Shown: positions 37,222-45,052 of the stretch, in pieces
Layout of the letters: every line of letters starts with the position of its first letter
Position numbering within the stretch: position 1 is the first letter of the stretch
Translations under genes and position numbers: made by a program
Source of the DNA: Alphaproteobacteria bacterium
GTDB taxonomy: Bacteria > Pseudomonadota > Alphaproteobacteria > Rickettsiales > UBA1997
NCBI GenBank assembly: GCA_021151765.1
Contig: JAGKWR010000011.1
Span: forward strand, 6,184 to 70,183
Direction of reading: 5' to 3'
Length of the DNA: 64,000 nt
The notes under the pieces: generated by a model
What the model was told of the DNA's origin: nothing
What the model saw: the letters and a program-made list of their open reading frames with translations, nothing else
Databases searched by the model: none

Positions 37222-38406
37222 CTATAAATCGAAATCTTTTTGCACGACAAAATCCATCAGCGCTGTAAAATTATCGTGATCAACTGGCGGACAACTAAAA
37301 TTGTGTTTCTGCTCCAAAACTCTGACGTTACTATTATCAAACAGAATCGGCTTCATGGTAATGTAAGGAGTATAAATCATACCTACAGTTTTATAGTAAA
37401 GCTGCTCAAGACGATTCAAATCTTGTGGCATTTCCTCACAATGTTTTACACCTGTAATATTTATCGATTTCAGCATCAAATCTGTATATAATCTGTGAGG
37501 AGTTTCATGATTATTTACCGCATAATAGGTTTGCTGATTATCTCCCCCAAAACATCCATAATAAACCACTTTAGCTACGTAGTCGGCAGGAACTATGTTA
37601 AGTCCACTTTCATCTGAATGATAAAATCTCAAATCGACATCTAAATGATCTGCAATACAACTTTCTTTCTTCAAAGTCTTTTTCTTATAGCGATAAAAGA
37701 AAGCGCACCATTCGTAGAAAACATCAATCTTAGAAACACTTCCCATCGGCTTTTCAATTAACCTGCCAGAGATTGTTGAAGGTCGGAAAACTTTCAAATT
37801 AAGTTTTTGTTCTTCACAGAAATCACGCACCGCAATTTCCGAAATTAGTTTTGTTTTCTCGTAATAATTACGGAAGTCTTGATTCAAATTAATATAATCA
37901 ACTGGTATTACTCCAGTAGTCATGCCGCACACATAAGCTGAGCTTACAAATCCAAGATTTTTGACTTGTAATTTTGATACTAAATCCAAAACATTTTTTG
38001 TACCACCAACGTTGATTTTATCTAACTCAGCTCTGACTGCTTCGCCACCTCTGAAATCAGTTAAAGCAGCAATATGAATGAAATAATCAATTTGTTGTGA
38101 TTTTAAATAAGACAAATCTTGATCAGCAATATCCAAACCAACTACATCTAATTTGTAATTGATTGATTTTACATTACTTGCGAACCACGAATAAACTTTT
38201 TTCTGATCAAAAGAATCATCATCCAAGTAATCTGTGAGCTCTTCTTGTAAGATTTTTTCAATTCGAGATTTGAGGTTATCGCTAGCAGAATCTCTTCCGA
38301 AAAGAATAAGTTTAATTTGATCTAAGTTGTTTTTGTTATTTTTTATAATCTCCAAAACGAGATTTCTTCCCAACAAACCAGTAATACCAGTAATAGCAAT
38401 AAGCAT
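37222..38406 (-). CDS. Extended SDR / thioester-reductase-like protein
   Basis: The 394-aa protein has the Rossmann signature ITGITGLLGRN (G-x-x-G-x-x-G at 7-13), HIAALTDF, and the active-site SSAYVCG plus YYEKTK (Tyr-x-x-x-Lys). Its layout resembles thioester-reductase or fatty-acyl reductase SDRs (SSDR TR family), which reduce carrier- or CoA-bound acyl groups. It is translated just upstream of the CqsS-like kinase gene, in one operon. An involvement in making or modifying a lipid signal is suggested only by that neighbour. Substrate unknown. Confidence 0.75.
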   Translation of the reverse strand: MLIAITGITGLLGRNLVLEIIKNNKNNLDQIKLILFGRDSASDNLKSRIEKILQEELTDYLDDDSFDQKKVYSWFASNVKSINYKLDVVGLDIADQDLSYLKSQQIDYFIHIAALTDFRGGEAVRAELDKINVGGTKNVLDLVSKLQVKNLGFVSSAYVCGMTTGVIPVDYINLNQDFRNYYEKTKLISEIAVRDFCEEQKLNLKVFRPSTISGRLIEKPMGSVSKIDVFYEWCAFFYRYKKKTLKKESCIADHLDVDLRFYHSDESGLNIVPADYVAKVVYYGCFGGDNQQTYYAVNNHETPHRLYTDLMLKSINITGVKHCEEMPQDLNRLEQLYYKTVGMIYTPYITMKPILFDNSNVRVLEQKHNFSCPPVDHDNFTALMDFVVQKDFDL

Positions 38407-38926
38407 AATGAATGTATTTATTTATTTTTGATTTTTCTTGGTTCATACGTAACAGAACCTTAAAACAAAAAGCCTCGACCAAAAATAAATTGCCAACATC
38501 AAAAAATATTCGTCTCAAAAAAATACTCGCTGCTGGAGATTTTTTTACAGTTCTTACTCGTAAAAATTGCCTTTATGTCAGAAATCCTTCACAAATAAAT
38601 TCATTACCAGCTCAAGAAATTTTATCCTTTCAGAACATCTCCTACGATTTTGAGATGATTCTGTTGGTATCGAATTACCAATCACAAAACATTGAGTTAA
38701 ACTGCAAAACGGCACAATATCAGTTAAGTCATAAGTTGGGAAAGGCAGCAAACTTAATTTTGGAATTCTCTTACTTGAAGAGCCGCCATAGCAAGCTATT
38801 TTGGCGTGTTGTCCAAACATAAATGGCTTCGGAGGTTTTTTATTGATAATCTCAAATATCTTCTCACCCAAATATTAAAGCTGAAAACTGTCGTACAAAA
38901 AATTTGCGAAAATTATTTAAAACAAC
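38407..38926. other. 520-base interval without an assignable gene
   Basis: Two overlapping frames are open: 38412-38822 plus (136 aa, ends HSKLFWRVVQT) and 38578-38871 minus (97 aa, with FMFGQHAKIACYGGSSSKRIP). Neither has a ribosome site or a family I recognise. They occupy the same bases, so at most one can be real. The interval should hold the promoter for the SDR-kinase operon on the minus strand. It may be the decayed remains of a gene. Confidence 0.5.
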
Positions 38927-40360
38927 CTAAGTCCCACAAAACGTCTCCAAGACCTTCTCCTCTTCCTTCGGTGGATTCTGATAAGGAATTTTATCTTCGC
39001 TTTCTTGGTAAACATTTTGCAAAGCACTTAATAACTCTTGAAAGCTTGACAAATCGCCATTTTCAGCATCCGCCAGCGCTTTGTTTACTTGATGATTTCG
39101 CGGAATAATCACCGGATTATTTTTTCGCATTAAGTCTTTTGAAGACTCGATTGTTTGATTTTTTTGACGACGCGATTGCCATTGCTGTTGCCATTTTGCT
39201 AGTTGCGGTTGCGCAAAAGCTTTGTCGGCGAGCAAATCGCGGAAAAAATTGGTGTAATCAATTTTATTGCTTTGCATCAACTCAAGCAGCACTGCAATCA
39301 TTTTATCATCACCCTCTTCTGCCTTTGAAATTCCTAGCTTCGCCAGCATCATGGTTAAATATTTTTGCTGATAAATTACGCGAAAATTATCGATTTCTTC
39401 TTCAGCAATTTCACGCGCTTCATCAACATTATCGGACAAAAACGGCAATAAAGTTTCAGCCAACCGCGCCAAATTCCATTGCGCTACAATCGGTTGATTT
39501 TCAAAGGCGTAGCGCCCGTAATAATCAATCGAGCTGAAAACTTTTTGCGCTTCATATTCATCGATAAAAGCACACGGGCCGTAATCAATTGTTTCGCCGC
39601 AAAGCAGCATATTATCTGTGTTCATCACGCCATGAACAAAACCAACACGCAACCAATTAACTAACAAATCTGCTTGGCGATTGATCACCATTTTCAACAT
39701 TTGTCGCGCTTTATCTTGTCGATTTAGCAACTCGGGAAAATGACGCTGAATTGTGTAATCAAGCAACGCGGCAACTTCTTTTTTACCGTGCAAAGCTGCT
39801 GCTAATTGAAAAGTCCCGACACGAATGTGCGAAGAAGCAACGCGAGCGAGAACGGCGCCCGGCAACAAATTTTCGCGATAAACCACCTCGCCAGTTGCAA
39901 CCACGGCCAAGCTGCGCGTTGTTGGAATTTGCAATTGATGCATCGCTTCTGAAATCAAATATTCTCGCAACATCGGCGCCAAAGCAGCGCGACCATCACC
40001 ACGGCGCGAATAAGGCGTTTGACCCGATCCTTTCAATTGAATATCACAACGCTGATTATTTGGCGTCAAATGCTCGCCAAGCAAAATGGCACGACCATCA
40101 CCCAAAATCACAAAATTGCCGAATTGATGACCAGCGTAAGCCAAAGCCAGCGTCTCGCAATTTGGCTGCAAAACATTGCCACAAAAAATTTGCGCCAATT
40201 GTTGTTGCGACAAATTTGCAGCATTAATTGCCAAATCTTGCGCTAAATTGTGATTAAAAATTATCATCTGCGGGTCAGCAACTTGCGCCGGCGCAACTTT
40301 GCTGAAAAAGACTTCCGGCAATTTGGTGTAGCTATTTTCGAAATTTAAAAGACGTAACAT
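38927..40360 (-). CDS. selO: Protein adenylyltransferase SelO
   Basis: SelO (YdiU, UPF0061) is a pseudokinase-fold enzyme that transfers AMP to Ser, Thr or Tyr of proteins in redox regulation and is shared by bacteria and mitochondria. The 477-aa protein has AGHQFGNFVILGDGRAILLGE, DIQLKGSGQTPYSRRGDGRAAL, and RVASSHIRVGTFQ, all diagnostic. MNTDNMLLCGETIDYGPCAF is the inverted active-site loop with Asn and Asp metal ligands. Length is typical of bacterial SelO. Many SelO proteins have a C-terminal Cys; here CGT-COOH has a Cys at third from last. Confidence 0.95.
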   Translation of the reverse strand: MLRLLNFENSYTKLPEVFFSKVAPAQVADPQMIIFNHNLAQDLAINAANLSQQQLAQIFCGNVLQPNCETLALAYAGHQFGNFVILGDGRAILLGEHLTPNNQRCDIQLKGSGQTPYSRRGDGRAALAPMLREYLISEAMHQLQIPTTRSLAVVATGEVVYRENLLPGAVLARVASSHIRVGTFQLAAALHGKKEVAALLDYTIQRHFPELLNRQDKARQMLKMVINRQADLLVNWLRVGFVHGVMNTDNMLLCGETIDYGPCAFIDEYEAQKVFSSIDYYGRYAFENQPIVAQWNLARLAETLLPFLSDNVDEAREIAEEEIDNFRVIYQQKYLTMMLAKLGISKAEEGDDKMIAVLLELMQSNKIDYTNFFRDLLADKAFAQPQLAKWQQQWQSRRQKNQTIESSKDLMRKNNPVIIPRNHQVNKALADAENGDLSSFQELLSALQNVYQESEDKIPYQNPPKEEEKVLETFCGT

Positions 40361-40386
40361 CGGCGGTTTTATTATTGATTTATCTA

Positions 40387-40490
40387 TTCCTGCTGTTGGT
40401 TGAGCGAAGTCGAAACCTTGTGATATTCTTGCTGCGGAAGTAAGCAGATAAACTCACGAGGTTTCGACTTCGCTCAACCAACAGCAGGAA
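40387..40490. repeat. Perfect 32-bp inverted repeat (palindromic element)
   Basis: The arms at 40387-40418 and 40459-40490 are perfect reverse complements over 32 bases. The core is GGTTGAGCGAAGTCGAAACC. They enclose a 40-base spacer with an inner TTGCT/AGCAA-like stem. The element fills the gap between the end of the bufferin operon and the start of selO. It could form a large hairpin or cruciform. Its higher GC content than flanking DNA suggests a small dispersed palindromic element. Only one copy is visible in this window. Confidence 0.9.
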
Positions 40491-40499
40491 ATATAAAAA

Positions 40500-42125
40500 T
40501 TATATTTTAGCCAACAAACCGTTTCTTATCCATCTGGCAAACCAACTTGATAAATTTTGTGCCAACTCTTCTTCGGAAATTTTTAATTGGCTTTGTAACT
40601 GCTCTAATGCCTTTCCAACTGGAATTTTTTTAAACAATTTCTGCAGCAATAAAAACTCGTTCGGCGCCAGATCCATACGCCACATCACATCATCATGACG
40701 AAAAACTGCTAGATAAGTTTTTTGTTCTACAACCTCACTTAAATGTTCTAAATAATAACTATTGATCGCGTGATCAAATGCCAAAAGTTTTAATGCTGCA
40801 CGCGGTTGTAAAACTAAATTTTCCAACTTTTCTTCCGTAATTTTTGCTAAATCTTGTGTAGTTAAAACCTGAGTTTCTTTAGCATCCGCAAGCTGTGAAA
40901 TTGCAGTTTCTAAATCGCATAATTCGATAGCAAATTTATCATATTTTTTCTGCACCAGAAATTGCGATAACTTAACAGCAAAACGCCCGATGTTGAAATG
41001 ATCAGAATTATTTTCTTCGACAAAATCTTCAATTAACTGACTGAATTTCTTTTCACCTAAATATTTTTTCAAAACTGGATAATCTTCAGAAACCACATCA
41101 ATCAAGCGCAAACGATATGAATCAACATAAACACTAAGTTGGTTTTTTGGAGCAAAATTTTTTTTAGAACGAATCCAGTTTGCCGCATCTTTTTTATCGC
41201 CAGAGAAAATTGCTTGCTGCATGACACTCTGTGCCTCAAAAAGCGGAGTTGTAAAGTTGCTGTATGACTCTTCTTTTTTTTCCAATTTTGGTAACAAAAA
41301 ATCCGCCGCATTTTTCGCAGCACGTTTAGCTTTTTTGAGCTCATCATTTAAAATTGGAAAACTTGGAATATTACCATCCCATTCAATCATCGTATTTGGC
41401 ACACGCCCTGCTTTGTGCACCACATATTTATAAATTTGCCACACTTCATCAACCACATGATCGTCATGAGTATCAATAATGTACGTACCTTTATTAGTGT
41501 GACCAGAAAGATGAATTTGAATTACGCGATCCAGCGGTAAAGCATCAATATAGCCTTGCGGATCAAGGCGATGATTAAAACAAGTTACGTAAACATTGTT
41601 CACATCGAGCAACAAATTACAGCCCGATTCTTTCGCCATTTGTGCAATAAATTCACTTTCCGAAATGTGCGAAGTTTTAAACTCTAAATAAGTTGAAGGA
41701 TTTTCCAACGCGATTGGTCGACCCAAAAAATCTTGCACTTGTTTAATGCGCGAAACTATATGCTTTAAGGCTTCTTCGGTGTAAGGCACAGGCAATAAAT
41801 CGTGAGAATTTTTGTGAGCAATTCCTGTCCAACATAAATGATCGGAAATCCACGCGGGATTTATCCAATCAATCAAAGCTTTTAATTTGCGTAAATATTC
41901 TGAATTCAGCGGATCAACTGTACCAATCGACATCGCTACACCATGCATCACAATCGGATAACGCTCTTTAATTTTTGCCAAATTTCTTTTCGGCAAACCA
42001 TCAGTATCCATGAAATTTTCTGAGATAATCTCAAACCAATCAATCTTGGGCTGATAACGCAAGATATGTCGATAATGTTGTGGACGTAAGCCTAAACCAA
42101 AACCTAGCTGTGGAAAATTTTTCAT
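40500..42125 (-). CDS. bufBC: Fused MNIO (DUF692) - DUF2063 RiPP maturation protein (BufB-BufC)
   Basis: The 541-aa protein fuses two bufferin-pathway parts. Residues about 5-275 are the DUF692/MNIO domain, a TIM-barrel multinuclear non-heme iron oxidase: GFGLGLRPQHY, SENFM, VMHGVAMSIG, HLCWTG, ALENPSTYL, LLDVNNVYV, IHLSGHT, DTHDDHV and IEWDGNIP, containing the metal ligands. Residues about 285-541 match DUF2063, the partner domain normally encoded separately (bufC) that presents the precursor. MNIO enzymes modify Cys of precursor peptides. I chose the ATG at 42125; an upstream TTG at 42155 sits inside a hairpin. It follows the precursor gene after a terminator-like hairpin. Confidence 0.9.
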   Translation of the reverse strand: MKNFPQLGFGLGLRPQHYRHILRYQPKIDWFEIISENFMDTDGLPKRNLAKIKERYPIVMHGVAMSIGTVDPLNSEYLRKLKALIDWINPAWISDHLCWTGIAHKNSHDLLPVPYTEEALKHIVSRIKQVQDFLGRPIALENPSTYLEFKTSHISESEFIAQMAKESGCNLLLDVNNVYVTCFNHRLDPQGYIDALPLDRVIQIHLSGHTNKGTYIIDTHDDHVVDEVWQIYKYVVHKAGRVPNTMIEWDGNIPSFPILNDELKKAKRAAKNAADFLLPKLEKKEESYSNFTTPLFEAQSVMQQAIFSGDKKDAANWIRSKKNFAPKNQLSVYVDSYRLRLIDVVSEDYPVLKKYLGEKKFSQLIEDFVEENNSDHFNIGRFAVKLSQFLVQKKYDKFAIELCDLETAISQLADAKETQVLTTQDLAKITEEKLENLVLQPRAALKLLAFDHAINSYYLEHLSEVVEQKTYLAVFRHDDVMWRMDLAPNEFLLLQKLFKKIPVGKALEQLQSQLKISEEELAQNLSSWFARWIRNGLLAKI

Positions 42126-42145
42126 AAATTGCACTTTTATCTCTT

Positions 42146-42161
42146 CGTGGCACAAGCCACG
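42146..42161 (-). promoter_or_regulatory. Hairpin in the bufBC leader
   Basis: CGTGGC / GCCACG with a 4-base loop lies about 20 bases upstream of the bufBC ATG. A second short hairpin (TATGTC/GACATA) is at 42188-42204. The leader is GC-rich compared with its surroundings, so translational control or a small inserted element is possible. Confidence 0.4.
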
Positions 42162-42221
42162 CCACGCCTTGCGGGGATCCCGTCACGTATGTCAAAAGGA
42201 CATAAGTGAAAAAATTTTAAA

Positions 42222-42248
42222 GAGACGGAGCCTTTTCTTCTCCGTCTC
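42222..42248 (-). terminator. Terminator-like attenuator between bufA and bufBC
   Basis: A 9-bp stem GAGACGGAG / CTCCGTCTC with a 9-base loop is followed on the minus strand by TTTAAAATTTTTTC. It lies about 28 bases after the precursor stop and would give partial termination, so the precursor mRNA outnumbers the enzyme mRNA. Confidence 0.75.
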
Positions 42249-42275
42249 CATTATCAAAACCTAAAATCTAACTAA

Positions 42276-42614
42276 TTATTTGCTGCCGTCAGTTGCGCAA
42301 GAACCTTGAGCTTTACAAGAATTTTTGCCGTCTTTTCCATTTCCTTTGCAAGAATTTTGACCTTTACAAGCATGCTTCTCTGAATAGGTATTACATTCGC
42401 TCATGCCTTTACAAGCATTCTTACCGCTAGGGCTGTTACCTTTGCAAGAATTCTGACCTTTACAAGAATGTCTTTCTTTTATTTGAGTTGATGATGCATT
42501 TTTATCAGAACCTGAAGATGCTTGTTTAGCATTAGCAACAGTTGAAATCGCAGTCATGCTTGTAGTTAGAATACCAGCAAGCGCTGCAGTCATTAGTTTT
42601 TTATTATTAATCAT
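42276..42614 (-). CDS. bufA: Cys-rich bufferin-type precursor peptide
   Basis: The 112-aa protein has a signal peptide (residues 1-29, ending TVANA), then a Ser/Lys-rich linker, then a core with eight Cys at 51, 57, 68, 74, 83, 89, 100 and 106. The order is C-x5-C, x10, C-x5-C, then repeated. The second half repeats the first at an exact 32-residue offset (CKGQNSCKGN...GK-xx-CK). CKG-rich cores like this occur next to DUF692 genes and are substrates that the MNIO converts to metal-binding forms exported to the periplasm. A metal-handling role, probably copper, is inferred from the family and not shown here. Confidence 0.9.
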   Translation of the reverse strand: MINNKKLMTAALAGILTTSMTAISTVANAKQASSGSDKNASSTQIKERHSCKGQNSCKGNSPSGKNACKGMSECNTYSEKHACKGQNSCKGNGKDGKNSCKAQGSCATDGSK

Positions 42615-42634
42615 GGGAAGTGATTTTTAGTTTT

Positions 42635-42662
42635 AAAAAAAATCGAGTTAAAAACTTAACTC
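42635..42662 (-). promoter_or_regulatory. Hairpin plus U-tract in the bufA leader
   Basis: GAGTTAA / TTAACTC with a 4-base loop is followed on the minus strand by eight T. It begins about 3-8 bases after the predicted transcription start of bufA. It could be a 5' stabilising hairpin, an attenuator, or the terminator of the upstream sigma/anti-sigma transcript. Confidence 0.6.
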
Positions 42663-42671
42663 ACCCATTTA

Positions 42672-42697
42672 TTCGCAAAACTTTTTACGATAGTTAC
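42672..42697 (-). promoter_or_regulatory. SigF-type ECF promoter upstream of bufA
   Basis: On the minus strand GTAACT (42692-42697) and CGAA (42672-42675) are separated by 16 bases. This matches the GTAACC-N16-CGAA promoter described for SigF of Caulobacter, which drives DUF692-containing operons. It sits between the anti-sigma gene and bufA, so the precursor has its own sigma-dependent start. Confidence 0.6.
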
Positions 42698-42730
42698 ACA
42701 ATTTAGAAAAAATTTTGGAAAATCTTAAAA

Positions 42731-43381
42731 CTACCATTTCAAAAAAGATCTTCCGATCACAACACCCAAGGCAGCAAAAATTATAATTGGTAAATAATGC
42801 CACACTAAAATATGCGAAATCAAATCATTTGGTTCTTGTAAACGCAGAATCAAATAACCCAAAGAACTCGATGATAAAACTGTCAGAGAACCAGCATAAA
42901 AGGGACTTATCGTAGCACCACGACATAGAATTATAAAAATTAGAACCGCCGGCACTATTGATGCAATTGCTACAAAAATCAGACATTCTACTTTGTGAGA
43001 TTGAGCATTTGGCATCAGCATCAATGGATCATTTTCCATAAAAAGTTGGCTAATAAAAAAGCACAAAATGATGACAAAAATCAGGTAAGGAATTTTTACT
43101 AAAAAAGATTTTTGGTAAAAATCCGGATAAATTGTTAAGACAGCAGCAACATTACTAGCAAGGCATAAGACAACCATTAATACAATTTCAATCGCAAACA
43201 ACGGACGAACAAATTGTACAGCAATATCTGAACGCAAACCAATATTCATCTGCAATATAATGGCATAAATTATCAACACGAAAAACAAACAACCAGTCCA
43301 AAAAGCCGGAGTTTTGATCGGCTTAATCGGATGAGCTTCGTTACTTAGTTGGGTAATTAATTCTTCAGTAATTTTGGTCAT
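42731..43381 (-). CDS. NrsF-type (DUF1109) anti-sigma factor
   Basis: The 216-aa protein has six membrane helices and the NrsF/DUF1109 pattern: an N-terminal EELITQLSNEAHPIKP, a middle region with two Cys at about 131 and 151 (HKVECLIF and IILCRGATISP), and a C-terminal VWHYLPIIIFAALGVVIG. NrsF proteins hold SigF-like sigma factors at the membrane and release them on metal or redox stress through conserved Cys. Its start overlaps the sigma stop by 4 bases, so sigma and anti-sigma are co-translated. Confidence 0.88.
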   Translation of the reverse strand: MTKITEELITQLSNEAHPIKPIKTPAFWTGCLFFVLIIYAIILQMNIGLRSDIAVQFVRPLFAIEIVLMVVLCLASNVAAVLTIYPDFYQKSFLVKIPYLIFVIILCFFISQLFMENDPLMLMPNAQSHKVECLIFVAIASIVPAVLIFIILCRGATISPFYAGSLTVLSSSSLGYLILRLQEPNDLISHILVWHYLPIIIFAALGVVIGRSFLKW

Positions 43382-43920
43382 TTCAAAAATTTATTTCGTA
43401 TTTTTTTAATTGCTCGATGCGCTGCAACTTTTACAGCCGATTCACTCATATTGATTTTTGCTCCAACTTCTTTGGCAGTGTATCCTTCAACATGCAGCAT
43501 GGTTAAAATTTTTTGGTGTTTTGTTTCAACATCTATAAACAAGTCATCGAGTAGTTCGTTTGCAGAATTGCCTTCCGTTACATCAGATAAATCATATTCT
43601 AAATCAGAAATATCAGAAGTTTTGTGCCGCATTTGGGAATAATATTTACGCAAATAATCAGTAATGCGAAACCGTGCAATTGCCATAATCCACGGTAAAA
43701 TATCACGCTTACCGTCATAAGTGTGACGCGCTTTGTGAATGGAAATAAGAATTTCTTGCAATACATCTTCAACGTCCGCACTAGCAATTTTTTTCTTCAG
43801 ATTAGAACGCAAAAGAAATGTGATTTCCTTCAAAAATTCAGCATAAGCAATTTGATTGCCCTGCAGCGCTAAGGACATCAAGTCTGATAGTAATTTATTT
43901 TTTTCGCTGGTTGTAACCAT
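43378..43920 (-). CDS. sigF: ECF sigma factor (SigF-like)
   Basis: The 180-aa protein has sigma region 2 (about 20-85, VEDVLQEILISIHKARHTYDG and MAIARFRITDYLRKYY) and region 4 (about 115-175, EGYTAKEVGAKINMSESAVKVAAHRAIKKIR), joined by a short linker. No region 1 or 3, so it is an ECF sigma. It is paired with an NrsF-type membrane anti-sigma, the ECF-NrsF pair typical of bufferin operons. Divergent from a thioredoxin-like gene across 88 bases. The symbol follows the Caulobacter precedent. Confidence 0.9.
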   Translation of the reverse strand: MVTTSEKNKLLSDLMSLALQGNQIAYAEFLKEITFLLRSNLKKKIASADVEDVLQEILISIHKARHTYDGKRDILPWIMAIARFRITDYLRKYYSQMRHKTSDISDLEYDLSDVTEGNSANELLDDLFIDVETKHQKILTMLHVEGYTAKEVGAKINMSESAVKVAAHRAIKKIRNKFLK

Positions 43921-44008
43921 TAAGAATTTTTTAACGAATTAGCCTGAGTCCACTTCTTAAAACAAGAACAAGAAATAATTATTCAAAATCAATAGACTAA
44001 ACATCGTT

Positions 44009-45052
44009 ATGCAAAAATTAATCAATCTGCTTTGCCAATTTTTACTGATAACACTTTGTTTTAATATTGCCGAAAGCAATGCTAAAAATCTTTTCAGCAC
44101 CTCAGAAAATAAATTACAAGACGGGCTATACGATCCTTACGTAGCACCAGAAATAATTGGAATAAATTCTTGGATAAATTCTCAACCACTGAAAATTTCT
44201 CAGTTAAAAGGTAAAATTGTGCTGATCGATTTTTGGACTTATTCCTGCATAAATTGCCTGCGCACTTTACCTTATATTACAAAATGGGATCAAGATTATC
44301 GCGACAAAGGTTTAGTAATTATCGGCATTCACGCGCCGGAATTTGAGTTCGAAAAAAATCTTGAAAACGTCAAAAAAGCGGTCAGCAAATATAACATAAA
44401 ATATTCTGTGGCGCTTGATAACAATCTTGCAACTTGGACTTCATTTCAAAATCATTTTTGGCCAGCGCATTACTTAATCGATAAAAACGGCCAAGTAGTT
44501 TACACACATTTTGGCGAAGGAAATTATCAACAAACTGAAAACAATATTCGTCAACTATTAGGCTTAAATAAGAAATCGGAACAAAAAGCTGAGGAATCGA
44601 CCTTAAATTACAATCAAACACCTGAAACTTATTTAGGCTATTTACGCGCTGCAAATTTCGCTAACGAACAACATAAGATCGAAAATGATTACAATTTCAC
44701 TGCACCAAAAAATCTTGACCGCAACGATTGGTCACTAAACGGTAAATGGAAAATTGAGAAAGAAAGAATTATCGCCAAAGAAGCTGGAGCAAAGCTACAG
44801 ATTAATTTCACCAGTAAAAAAGTATTTCTGGTTTTAGGCACAAAATCCGCCAAATCAATTAAAGCTGAGTTAAAATTAAATGGTCAGAATTTGTACAATA
44901 ATGCTGGGAAAGATGTCACACAAAGCAGCATCACTGTAAAAAATTACGCTCTTTATGAGTTGGTAAATCAACATCAATCTTCCAGCGGATTATTGGAAAT
45001 TACTGCCCAAAATAGCGGATTAGAAGCTTACGCTTTTACTTTCGGGAATTAG
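44009..45052 (+). CDS. Exported thioredoxin/TlpA-like protein with DipZ-type C-terminus
   Basis: The 347-aa protein has a signal peptide (about residues 1-26), a redoxin domain (about 50-190) with WTYSCINC active site (Cys80, Cys83), WPAHYLIDKNGQVVYTHFGEG, and a C-terminal beta-sandwich (about 210-347) like the DipZ C-terminus. Full DipZ proteins also have a CcdA membrane domain, absent here. It likely acts in periplasmic thiol-disulfide exchange. It is divergent from the sigF operon and so may serve the Cys-rich precursor; that is inference. Confidence 0.82.
   Translation: MQKLINLLCQFLLITLCFNIAESNAKNLFSTSENKLQDGLYDPYVAPEIIGINSWINSQPLKISQLKGKIVLIDFWTYSCINCLRTLPYITKWDQDYRDKGLVIIGIHAPEFEFEKNLENVKKAVSKYNIKYSVALDNNLATWTSFQNHFWPAHYLIDKNGQVVYTHFGEGNYQQTENNIRQLLGLNKKSEQKAEESTLNYNQTPETYLGYLRAANFANEQHKIENDYNFTAPKNLDRNDWSLNGKWKIEKERIIAKEAGAKLQINFTSKKVFLVLGTKSAKSIKAELKLNGQNLYNNAGKDVTQSSITVKNYALYELVNQHQSSSGLLEITAQNSGLEAYAFTFGN

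Noticed and set aside
39751..40227. 158-aa plus-strand frame antisense to selO
   Set aside because: selO motifs run through the whole region on the minus strand; this is a shadow.
42126..42155. Longer start (TTG) for the MNIO fusion
   Set aside because: The TTG lies in a hairpin, lacks a ribosome site at correct spacing, and the family starts near PQLGFGLGLRP.
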